A stretch of 64,000 nucleotides of DNA from CAZBBC01 sp964489835 (GTDB taxonomy: Bacteria; Calditrichota; Calditrichia; JAJRVZ01), in the NCBI GenBank assembly GCA_964489835.1, contig CAZBBC010000002.1:1-64000 (forward strand). Direction: 5' to 3'. A program made the translations under genes and the position numbers. Every line of letters starts with the position of its first letter. Positions within the stretch are counted from its first letter, which is position 1. The notes below the pieces were generated by a model. The model was not told the DNA's origin. It saw nothing but the letters and a program-made list of their open reading frames with translations, and ran no database searches. Below are positions 46,262 through 54,058 of the stretch, in pieces.

Positions 46262-46490
46262 TTAATTGCCATTGAATAGATTGCTTCGTCATCCTGACTC
46301 GTCAGGATTCCTCGCAATGACGCGCGTTTCCGTCACTGCAATCCTGATTTATCAGGGATTTTCAATGGATAGAAAATTAGTCACAGGATGATAGAATTTA
46401 ACGCAGAGATCGCAAAGAGCGCAAAGAATAATATTATTTATAATTCTGCGAAACTCTGCGACCTCAGCGTCACTGCGTTTAAACAGAATG
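46262..46490. repeat. Two dispersed palindromic repeats
   Basis: The 340-base space between 46233 and 46574 holds no gene. It has CATTGAATAGATTGCTTCGTCATCCTGACTCGTCAGGATT, summarised as a GATTGCTTCGTCA/CTCGCAATGACG pair with an inner CCTGACTCGTCAGG palindrome (about 46290-46312), and from 46400 AACGCAGAGATCGCAAAGAGCGCAAAG against CTGCGAAACTCTGCG and CACTGCGTTT (to 46481). Both look like mobile-repeat remnants. AAGGAG precedes 46574. Confidence 0.72.
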
Positions 46491-46573
46491 AATTATAGAA
46501 ACCCATGTTGTATTTATTGATATTTTAATTGAGTAATAATTGACTTTACCCGGCCACAAATAAGGAGAAAAAA

Positions 46574-47542
46574 ATGCAAAAATTATTATTTTTGATGCTT
46601 GTTCTATCCTTAACCATCAGCACTTTATATTCGTCTGAAAAGCCAATAAAAGTTGGCCTGATTGGCCTGGATACTTCGCATGCGCCGGCATTTACAAAAT
46701 TTCTGAATGAAACGACCAATGAGAACTACGTACCCGGGGCAAAAGTTGTCGCCGCTTATGCCGGAGGAAGTCCCGATGTAGAAGCGAGCTATACGCGTGT
46801 TGAAGAATACACTAACCAGATTCGGGATGAATATAATGTAGAAATTGTGGCCACCATTTCAGAACTTCTGGAGAAAGTCGACGCTATCATCCTGACCAGT
46901 GTGGACGGGCAGGTGCATCTGGAACAGGCCAGACCGGTCATTTTAGCAAAAAAACCGGTCTTTATTGATAAACCTATGGCAGCCAGTCTGGAAGATGTAT
47001 TTAAAATTTTTGATTTGGCCAAAAAAGAAAATGTGCCCTGTTGGAGCGCTTCCAGCCTTCGTTTTTACCCTGAATTACAGACGGCTATCAGGGATTCGGC
47101 CATGGGAAGGATTCTGGGATGTGAGGCCTATAGCCCGGCAAAACTGGAACCACATCATCCGGACCTTTTTTGGTATGGCGTCCACGGTGTCGAAATACTA
47201 TTCACGGTTATGGGGCCGGATATAGAAACCGTTGACCGGGTTTATACAGAAGATTTCGATCTTGTTACCGGGGTCTGGAGAGATGGTCGTATTGGAACCT
47301 TTCGCGGCAGCCGGATCGGCAAGGGGAAGTACGGGGCGACCATTTTTTATGAAAAAGGTGTGCGACATGTCGAGCCGGGTAAAGGTTCACTTTATACGCC
47401 GCTGTTAAAGGAAATCGTTCGGTTTTTTCAAACTGGAAGACCACCGATAACGCCCAATGAAACCATTGCCATTTTTAAATTTATGGATGCCGCACAGAAG
47501 TCCGGGGATAATGGCGGTCAAACCATCACGATAGCGGAGTAA
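46574..47542 (+). CDS. Sec-exported Gfo/Idh/MocA-family oxidoreductase
   Basis: 322 aa. Residues 1-21 (LLFLMLVLSLTISTLYSSE) are a classical signal peptide without Cys or twin Arg. KVGLIGLDTSHAPAF replaces the GxGxxG loop, as at 20592, and FIDKPMAAS is the EKP motif. C-terminal FWYGVHGVEILFTVMGP contains a catalytic-type His. RBS AAGGAGA. Sec export means that the cofactor would have to be bound after translocation, unless the domain is used without NAD(P). It opens the module with Tat-exported aminotransferases. Confidence 0.84.
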   Translation: MQKLLFLMLVLSLTISTLYSSEKPIKVGLIGLDTSHAPAFTKFLNETTNENYVPGAKVVAAYAGGSPDVEASYTRVEEYTNQIRDEYNVEIVATISELLEKVDAIILTSVDGQVHLEQARPVILAKKPVFIDKPMAASLEDVFKIFDLAKKENVPCWSASSLRFYPELQTAIRDSAMGRILGCEAYSPAKLEPHHPDLFWYGVHGVEILFTVMGPDIETVDRVYTEDFDLVTGVWRDGRIGTFRGSRIGKGKYGATIFYEKGVRHVEPGKGSLYTPLLKEIVRFFQTGRPPITPNETIAIFKFMDAAQKSGDNGGQTITIAE

Positions 47543-47615
47543 AAATGAAAATCCTGTTTAATTGGATATATGAGACCATCAATTTAATTATCCCAAAATC
47601 AGAAAAGAGAAGAAA

Positions 47616-49040
47616 ATGCATGCTACAAATAGTCATTGCAAGTTGAGCATCTTTTATATAATAGTTATTCTTTTTTTCCTGAGCGATTCTGCAAAGACCT
47701 ATGCTCAGAAAAATACAGCCATTCAATATTCTTCTGCTGATCCTGAATCGTCCGCAAAATTGATAGCCCGTACCTATGAATCAGGCTTCGACTTAGCCCA
47801 TGATACTTATAATGGGATGTCTACCGGCAGTGACGGTAAGATTTATTATGTGCTCTCCTCGGAATCTTATGAAACCGGAGCACAGATCTATTGTTATGAC
47901 CCGGTTACAGATAAGATCAAACATCTTGGTGATCTTACTGAAGCTTGCGGGGAGAAGGGGAAAAAAACAATTGCCCAGGGTAAAAGCCATGTAAATTTTA
48001 TCGAAAGTAACAGGAAACTTTATTTTGCCACCCATCTTGGTTATTATAGCCTTATCGATGGCATGGAGAAAAATGGTATTCCGCCTGAAGGATATAAACC
48101 CTATCCGGGTGGCCACTTTCTGGCCTATGACATGGATACGGAAAAATTCGATGATCTGGCCCTCGCCCCGCATGGAGAAGGCATTCTAACGATGAATATG
48201 GATGTTAAACGCGGTCGTCTTTACGGGATAACCTGGCCCACGGGATATTTTATTCGTTATGATTGTGATAAAGATGAGCTCAGGAATTTAGGACCTATTT
48301 CCAGGCAGGGGGAAAATGGGAAAGGAGAAAATTATCGTACACTCTGTCGTTCGATAGCCGTTGATCCCCGGGATGGTTCGGTTTATTTTACCACCGGAGA
48401 TGGTGATATTCTTCAATACAAATATAACTCAGATTCCATTGAATGTCTAAAAGATGTTGATATGAGGAAGGATTATTTCGGACAATATGAAGTGACCTCG
48501 CCCGGGCATATGGCCTACAACTGGCGGCAGACCATTTGGTGTGCCGCTGAAAATGTTATTTATGGTGTGCACGGAAATTCAGGATATCTTTTTCGTTTTG
48601 ACCCCAATGTTCCTAAAGTGGAGATCGTCGAACGCATCACCTCTTTACCTTCCAAGAAAAGCGGCATGTTTGACCAGTTTAGCTATGGCTACCTGGGTTT
48701 TAGTCTGGGGCCGGATGGGCATACTCTTTACTATCTGACGGGGGGACCGGTATACGTAGACGGTAAAAGGGTGCGGGGAAAAAGTGAAACAGCGATGGGT
48801 GAATCGAAGGGAATTGAGAATCTTCATCTCATCACTTATATTATTCCAACCGGAAAATACACCGATAACGGTCCAATCTTCTACGCCGATGGTCAAAGAC
48901 CTGCTTATGTTAATTCAATAGCCGTTGGGAAAGATGGTACCGTGTACACATTAGCAAGAATTAAAAAAAATAGTCGCACACGAACAGATCTTATTGCCAT
49001 TCCCGGGCCGTTTTGCACATTTGAAACCGACCATGATTAA
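47616..49040 (+). CDS. Exported beta-propeller protein of unknown function
   Basis: 474 aa, signal peptide ending KTYAQK. Repeated blade-like motifs: GMSTGSDGKIYYVLS, SIAVDPRDGSVYFTTGDG, GFSLGPDGHTLYYLTGG, SIAVGKDGTVYTLARI, suggesting a six- to seven-bladed propeller like lactonases or quinoprotein-like sensors. Several acidic and His residues could bind metal but no enzyme family is recognised. RBS AGAGAAG precedes ATG 47616. It sits between the Sec Gfo/Idh and a Tat aminotransferase, so a sugar-lactonase or binding role is plausible. Confidence 0.78.
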   Translation: MHATNSHCKLSIFYIIVILFFLSDSAKTYAQKNTAIQYSSADPESSAKLIARTYESGFDLAHDTYNGMSTGSDGKIYYVLSSESYETGAQIYCYDPVTDKIKHLGDLTEACGEKGKKTIAQGKSHVNFIESNRKLYFATHLGYYSLIDGMEKNGIPPEGYKPYPGGHFLAYDMDTEKFDDLALAPHGEGILTMNMDVKRGRLYGITWPTGYFIRYDCDKDELRNLGPISRQGENGKGENYRTLCRSIAVDPRDGSVYFTTGDGDILQYKYNSDSIECLKDVDMRKDYFGQYEVTSPGHMAYNWRQTIWCAAENVIYGVHGNSGYLFRFDPNVPKVEIVERITSLPSKKSGMFDQFSYGYLGFSLGPDGHTLYYLTGGPVYVDGKRVRGKSETAMGESKGIENLHLITYIIPTGKYTDNGPIFYADGQRPAYVNSIAVGKDGTVYTLARIKKNSRTRTDLIAIPGPFCTFETDHD

Positions 49041-49043
49041 TAT

Positions 49044-49120
49044 TCACCACGAAGCGCACGAAGATCACGAAGATAAAAAGAAAATTAGACCTTCGTGCTC
49101 TTCGCGGTCTTCGTGGTAAA
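49044..49120. repeat. Inverted repeat with CACCACGAAG / CTTCGTGG arms
   Basis: In the 160-base space before 49201: TTCACCACGAAGCGCACGAAG on the left and CTTCGTGCTCTTCGCGGTCTTCGTGGT on the right, each itself built of repeated CACGAAG words. Same style as the repeats at 12813 and 46400. GAAGGAG before 49201 is the RBS. Confidence 0.8.
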
Positions 49121-49200
49121 AAAATAGACCAGGTTTATAAATACCTAGGTATTTTATGGTAAATTATTCAGTTAAGTGTGTAAAGTGAAGGAGTGTAATT

Positions 49201-50562
49201 ATGAAAAACAAATCAATGTCCCGCCGGGCCTTTATTAAAACCACCTCAGCCGGTGCACTCGTTGCAAGTCAAATCGTTCCTGCCAGTGCTTTTAATATTC
49301 ATAGCAATGCGCAAACGGGTAAACTGGCTGCTTTGGGCGGGAATCCTGTAAGAAGCAATAAAAACTGGCCGGAATGGCCGTACCGCGATCAAAATGTGAT
49401 TGACTCCATATTGAAGACCACTAAAAGTGGTATCTGGTGCAGAATTCAATCTAAAACCGGCACCGTTCCCACTTTTGAGAAAAAATATGCAGAGATGTAT
49501 GGAGTTAAACATTGTATTGCTACGGGGTCAGGCACCCAGTCCCTCCATTCGGCGATAGAAGCGCTGGGAATGGGGCCCGGTGATGAGGTGATCACCTCGC
49601 CTTACACCGATCCCGGAACGGTTGCTTCTATTTTGTCTGCCCGTGCCCTTCCGGTTTTAGCCGATCTTGACCGCCGTTCTTTCCAGCTAGATCCGGATGA
49701 TGTAGAGCGTCGGATCAATCAAAACACAAAAGCGCTCATGCCGGTGCACATGATGGGACAGCCGGCCCACATGGAAAGGTTTATGCAAATGGCAAAAAAG
49801 TATAATCTGTTTATCATTGAAGATGCTTGTCAGGCACACTTTGCAAAATACCAGGGCAAATTGCTCGGAACCATTGGCGATGTCGGCTGTTTCAGTTTTC
49901 AGACAAGCAAAGTACTCTCTTGTGGTGAAGGTGGTGGGATCATAGGCAATAATGATGAATTGATGGATCAATGTTTTACTGTACAGAACCATGGCACATC
50001 ACGGCGTGGGCGCACGGAGACCATTGGACCGAAATATCGAATGAACGAATTTGAAGCCGCCATCCTGTTGGGACAATTACCCACCGTGATGGAACGTCAC
50101 GCCCTGCGCAATAAAAATGCACGATACCTGACCTCTAAGATTAAAGATATACCGGGAATTTATCCTCAAAAGCTCTATAACGGTACAGAAGAGGGTTCAT
50201 TCTATTTGTATACAATGAGTTATGACAAGAAGTTTTATAACAATGTTGACCGGGGTAAATATCTGAAAGCATTGGCTGCGGAAGGAATAAAACTGAGTCC
50301 TTATATTAATAATGGATTGCACCGGGAACCCTGGGTGGATAACATTATCAACCGCAGGGTGTATAAAAAAATGTACACACCACAACGGCTTCAGCAATTC
50401 AAGGATGAAATGGTATGCCCCAATTGTGATATTGTATGCGATGAAGAAATGGTTATGTTGTGGGCATCGGGCCCGCTACTGGGGACTACCGAGGACATGA
50501 ATGATATTATCAATGCCCTTATAAAAGTGTATGAAAACAAGGACCAGTTAAATAAAGTTTGA
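49201..50562 (+). CDS. Tat-exported DegT/DnrJ/EryC1-family PLP aminotransferase, copy 1
   Basis: 453 aa. Residues 6-31 form a Tat signal (SRRAFIKTTSAGALVASQIVPASA). The mature part is a complete sugar-aminotransferase: GSGTQSLHSAIEALG, PYTDPGTVASIL, the cofactor Asp in IIEDACQAHFA, and Lys237 in FSFQTSKVLSCGEGG, the Schiff-base Lys. All core residues are kept, so it should be active, yet it would act outside the cytoplasm after folding with PLP. DegT enzymes work on keto-sugars. The paralog at 52263 is similar throughout. RBS GAAGGAG. Confidence 0.9.
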   Translation: MKNKSMSRRAFIKTTSAGALVASQIVPASAFNIHSNAQTGKLAALGGNPVRSNKNWPEWPYRDQNVIDSILKTTKSGIWCRIQSKTGTVPTFEKKYAEMYGVKHCIATGSGTQSLHSAIEALGMGPGDEVITSPYTDPGTVASILSARALPVLADLDRRSFQLDPDDVERRINQNTKALMPVHMMGQPAHMERFMQMAKKYNLFIIEDACQAHFAKYQGKLLGTIGDVGCFSFQTSKVLSCGEGGGIIGNNDELMDQCFTVQNHGTSRRGRTETIGPKYRMNEFEAAILLGQLPTVMERHALRNKNARYLTSKIKDIPGIYPQKLYNGTEEGSFYLYTMSYDKKFYNNVDRGKYLKALAAEGIKLSPYINNGLHREPWVDNIINRRVYKKMYTPQRLQQFKDEMVCPNCDIVCDEEMVMLWASGPLLGTTEDMNDIINALIKVYENKDQLNKV

Positions 50563-50639
50563 AGAGGGATCACAATAATTCAATTACGTTAACCTGAATA
50601 ATTTATGGCCACCAAGGCACAAAGTTTTTCCTAACTGAG

Positions 50640-50815
50640 AAAATATTTGTCTCGCAAAGACGCGAAGACGCAGAGTAAAAAGATTTGTCCACGGATGACA
50701 CTGATTTGCACGGATCAGAACTAAAATAATAATTTTTAAATAAAATCCGTGTAATCCGTGGACGAATTCTTTTTTTGATTACAGCATCGCTGCGGTATGA
50801 ATAGATCAGACTAAT
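50640..50815. repeat. Intergenic repeats (CGCAAAGACGCGAAG and CCACGGAT families)
   Basis: The 291-base space between 50562 and 50854 has TCTCGCAAAGACGCGAAGACGCAGAG, then TTGTCCACGGATGACACTGATTTG and its partner AATCCGTGTAATCCGTGGACGAATTC, then GATTACAGCATCGCTGCGG. The last two recur inverted at 39298-39400. No gene is seen. Confidence 0.72.
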
Positions 50816-50853
50816 ATATTGTCAAGAAATAAAGAGTGTTAAGGATATTTTTT

Positions 50854-52230
50854 ATGACAAATAAATTCAAATTACACATATTACTCCTATTGTCTTTATT
50901 AGGAATTATAATTCTTACAACTACCCGGTGTGAAAGGGATTCCAATTTAATTAAGGTTGGGGTATTCAGAGTCAATGTCACCCCTCCCATTGGCAGTCCG
51001 GTTGCGTATGCCATGGCAAGATCGATTGAGGATTCTCTTACAGCCAAAGGCATCGTCATTTTGTCGGATAAAAAACCGGTGGTACTGTGTGCCGTAGACT
51101 GGCTTGGTATCGCTAATGAAGGGCAAGATGCCTGGCGGGAAAGCCTGGCAAAAGCTGCCGGAACGACCATCGACCGCGTATCGGTTCATACGGTTCATCA
51201 ACATGATGGCTGCCGGTGCGACTTTACAACAGAAGCCATTCTTAATGAATATGGTTTGGGAGGATGGCGATATGACAATGCATTCTTACGCAAAACGATT
51301 CAATCAGTAGCTGCTGCGGTCCAAAATGCAAAACAAACGGCTCAACCCATCACCCACTTAGGATTTGGAGAGGCCAAGGTGGAAAAGGTTGCCTCAAACC
51401 GCCGGATTCTGGGTGAAGACGGAAAAGTAAAGATTGTCAGGTATAGTAGTACAAAAGATTCTGCAGCGATTGCCGCCCCGGAAGGATTAATAGATCCCTG
51501 GTTGAAATCTGTCAGTTTCTGGCATGGTGATCAACCCATTGTTGTTTTGAATTATTATGCCACGCATCCCATGAGTCACTATGGCAAAGGGGATGTGAGT
51601 TCAGATTTTGCAGGAATGGCACGGGAGGCACGGGAAAAACAGATTGGCGTGTCCCATATATATTTCAGCGGTGCAGGCGGCAACATTGCTGCTGGCAAAT
51701 ACAATGACGGATCACCGGAGCGCAGGCCCGTTTTGGAAGGACGACTGGAGAAAGCTATGGGTCAGGCATGGCAACTGACTATAAAAACACCGTTATCTCA
51801 ATCAGATTTTGAATGGAAAAATGTTCAGACACAGCTTCCACTGGCAAAACACCTCGATAAAAAGGAACTTATCGCCCGTCTTGCGGATGCCCAATTGGAT
51901 TCTCTGAAAAAGTTTACCGCAGCCAAACATCTCGCCTGGTTGCGCAGGACCCAATCCGGACATCAAGTAAATATTTCAGCTCTAAAACTTGGTCATGTAT
52001 GGTTGCTGAATCTTCCCGGAGAAACCTGTATTGAATATCAACTGGCTGCCCAAAAAATGAAATCCGGGGACCATGTTTGCACGGCGGCGTATGAAGAATA
52101 CGGACCCGGATATATATGTCCCGAAATTGCTTACAGTCAGGGCGGGTATGAGTCCAGTGAGAGGGCATCACGCGTCGATCCGGCGGTAGAGTCCGTGTTG
52201 TTAACAGCCATTGATCACATCTTAAAATAA
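50854..52230 (+). CDS. Exported ceramidase-fold protein, copy 2
   Basis: 458 aa from ATG 50854 (AAGGA at 50841-50845; the frame start at 50836 is a GTG without spacing). Hydrophobic N-terminus ends TTTRC (Cys26). It has the family opening FRVNVTPPIG, the zinc motif TVHQHDGC (a variant of HTHSGP) and YYATHPMSHY. In the nucleophile loop the sequence is SGAGGNIAAGKY: the Ser of the ceramidases is not present. It may therefore be a different hydrolase or a binder. Flanked by the two Tat aminotransferases. Confidence 0.83.
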   Translation: MTNKFKLHILLLLSLLGIIILTTTRCERDSNLIKVGVFRVNVTPPIGSPVAYAMARSIEDSLTAKGIVILSDKKPVVLCAVDWLGIANEGQDAWRESLAKAAGTTIDRVSVHTVHQHDGCRCDFTTEAILNEYGLGGWRYDNAFLRKTIQSVAAAVQNAKQTAQPITHLGFGEAKVEKVASNRRILGEDGKVKIVRYSSTKDSAAIAAPEGLIDPWLKSVSFWHGDQPIVVLNYYATHPMSHYGKGDVSSDFAGMAREAREKQIGVSHIYFSGAGGNIAAGKYNDGSPERRPVLEGRLEKAMGQAWQLTIKTPLSQSDFEWKNVQTQLPLAKHLDKKELIARLADAQLDSLKKFTAAKHLAWLRRTQSGHQVNISALKLGHVWLLNLPGETCIEYQLAAQKMKSGDHVCTAAYEEYGPGYICPEIAYSQGGYESSERASRVDPAVESVLLTAIDHILK

Positions 52231-52262
52231 TACTATTTTTATTAGCAGGAAGGAGTCATATC

Positions 52263-53636
52263 ATGAATAAAAAGATAATGTCCCGGCGTACCTTTATTAA
52301 CAAGACTTCGTTGAGTATTGCCGGAACTGCCGTTGCCAGCGGTATCAGTTTGGCTTCTAATCCGAAGATAGAAAGAATTCTTAATAAACCGGCGGTTTTG
52401 GGTGGATCACCCATTCATAAGAAAAACTGGCCGGAATGGCCGTTGTGGGATCCGGAGGCTGATGAAGCGCTTATTATTCAAGTACTGCGCAGCGGTGTAT
52501 GGTCCCGTGGAAAAGTCGTTGCCGAATTTGAAGAAAAATGGGCCAAGGCGCTAGGTGCCAAAAGGTGTCTTGCCACTTCAAATGGTACGCATGCACTCAT
52601 CACCGCCTTAAAAATGTTGGGTATCGGAGCAGGAGATGAGGTTCTTACAACACCTTATACCTTTATTGCAACGATTGATGCTATCCTGTTATGTAACGCC
52701 ATGCCCGTTTTTGTGGATGTGGATCCGGAGACGTTCCAAATCGATCCGGATAAATTAGAGGACAAAATCACTTCGAAAACACGAGCTATCATCCCTGTGC
52801 ATATTCTTGGTTTACCTGCAGATATGGGGCGTATAATGGCTATTGCCAGGAAACATCATTTGATTGTCCTCGAGGATGCCTGTCAGGCTCATTTAGCGGA
52901 AATAAAGGGTAAAAAGGTTGGTACCATTGGTGATGCCGGATGTTTTAGCTTTCAAACTTCCAAGAACCTTCCCCTTGGGGAAGGTGGTGCTATTGTTAGC
53001 GATGATGAATCTTTTATGGACCGGGCATTTTCATTTCATAATTTTGGCCGGCCCTATGGAAGCATGGTTGGAGATGTCTCCGGGGAATATGTGATACTGG
53101 GGACCAAGTGCCGGGCAAGCGAATACCAGGCAGCCATTGGACTGGCCCAGCTGAGACGTCTGGAAGATCAAACCGAAAAACGAAATAAGACGGCGAATTA
53201 TTTAAAATCACAGATACAAAATATACCCGGTATTATTCCCTATCGGTTATATGAAGATGTTACACGGGCGACCTATCATCTTTTTCCGTTCCGGTATAAA
53301 AAAGAACATTTTCAAGATCTGCCGCGAAAAAAATTCCTGGATGCTCTTCAGGCGGAAGGTGTGCCATGTTCCGGCGGGTACACACCATTAAATAAAATGC
53401 CCTATTTAAAGGATGCACTTTCTTCCAGGGCATTTCAGGCAATATATTCAAAAGAAGAATTAGATATCGATCATTATATGTCTGAAAATCATTGTCCGGC
53501 CAATGATCAATTGTGTGAGGAGGCCATATGGCTTTTTCAGAGTTTATTATTGGGCTCAAAACAAGATATGGATGATATTGCCGAAGCGATTAGCAGGATC
53601 CAAAAACATGCATCGGATATAATACGTAAAGTGTAG
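52263..53636 (+). CDS. Tat-exported DegT/DnrJ/EryC1-family PLP aminotransferase, copy 2
   Basis: 457 aa with Tat signal SRRTFINKTSLSIAGTAVASG at residues 7-27 (N follows I where K is usual). Catalytic parts: SNGTHALITALKMLG, PYTFIATIDAILL, LEDACQAHLA, Lys234 in FSFQTSKNLPLGEGG. Strongly like copy 1 in every block, including the preceding GGSPIHKKNWPEWP (copy 1: GGNPVRSNKNWPEWP), so they arose by duplication and then diverged around the substrate loop. A factor-independent terminator begins directly at its stop. Confidence 0.9.
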   Translation: MNKKIMSRRTFINKTSLSIAGTAVASGISLASNPKIERILNKPAVLGGSPIHKKNWPEWPLWDPEADEALIIQVLRSGVWSRGKVVAEFEEKWAKALGAKRCLATSNGTHALITALKMLGIGAGDEVLTTPYTFIATIDAILLCNAMPVFVDVDPETFQIDPDKLEDKITSKTRAIIPVHILGLPADMGRIMAIARKHHLIVLEDACQAHLAEIKGKKVGTIGDAGCFSFQTSKNLPLGEGGAIVSDDESFMDRAFSFHNFGRPYGSMVGDVSGEYVILGTKCRASEYQAAIGLAQLRRLEDQTEKRNKTANYLKSQIQNIPGIIPYRLYEDVTRATYHLFPFRYKKEHFQDLPRKKFLDALQAEGVPCSGGYTPLNKMPYLKDALSSRAFQAIYSKEELDIDHYMSENHCPANDQLCEEAIWLFQSLLLGSKQDMDDIAEAISRIQKHASDIIRKV

Positions 53637-53660
53637 AGGCGCATTGCGATGCGCCTTTTT
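53637..53660 (+). terminator. Rho-independent terminator
   Basis: Stem AGGCGCAT / ATGCGCCT with loop TGCG, followed by TTTTT, beginning one base after the TAG of the second DegT gene. It marks the end of the 46.6-53.6 kb transcription unit. A near-copy of the same stem-loop lies at 53957-53978. Confidence 0.88.
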
Positions 53661-53663
53661 GAG

Positions 53664-53755
53664 TATAGGGAATAGGGTATAAGGTATAAGGGTATAAGGG
53701 TATAAGGTGTAAGGGTATAAGGGTATAAGGGTATAAGGGTATAAGGTATAGGGAT
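53664..53755. repeat. Tandem repeat of GGGTATAAG-like units
   Basis: About ten imperfect copies of a 9-base unit (GGGTATAAG, with GGTATAAGG and GGTGTAAGG variants) follow the terminator. A few single units also occur at 41268-41285 (AAGGTATAAGAGAATAAGGG). Non-coding. Confidence 0.88.
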
Positions 53756-53871
53756 ATTAGGAATTTGGAATTAGGAACTGGGAATCGAAAATGATTTGTA
53801 TTGTCATCCTGTAAAGATCTTTTTCTTTGTTCTAATCACGATTGATTTTGCGGCTATATAACCATAATTAA

Positions 53872-53978
53872 AGAATCCCAAAGGGATTAAACATCGGTAG
53901 AGATAAAATAAAAACGCAATAATAAGAACACCGAAGGTGTTCAACATTGGTGGGCAGAGGCGCATTGCGATGCGTCTC
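53872..53978. repeat. AATCCCAAAGGGATT / ACACCGAAGGTGT palindromes and second hairpin copy
   Basis: The stretch 53756-54058 has no gene. It holds two related palindromes followed by similar words: AATCCCAAAGGGATTAAACATCGG (from 53874) and GAACACCGAAGGTGTTCAACATTGG (from 53926), about 52 bases apart. Then GAGGCGCATTGCGATGCGTCTC (53957-53978), a close copy of the terminator stem at 53637 but without its T run, and a partial third form GTGCGCCGCGCC at about 54019. Several small palindromes have collected here. Confidence 0.75.
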
Positions 53979-54058
53979 GGAGGTGGGGAACAGGGATGTG
54001 TGGAACACATAGGGGCACAGTGCGCCGCGCCTTCATATATTATTTTAGGAAAAGACCA

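Noticed and set aside
53664..53755. CRISPR-like array of GGTATAAG units
   Set aside because: Units are adjacent and imperfect with no spacers between them.
53996..54058. Longer N-terminus for the third ceramidase-fold protein
   Set aside because: Those codons cross the palindrome cluster and would hide the signal peptide; ATG 54059 has a proper RBS.
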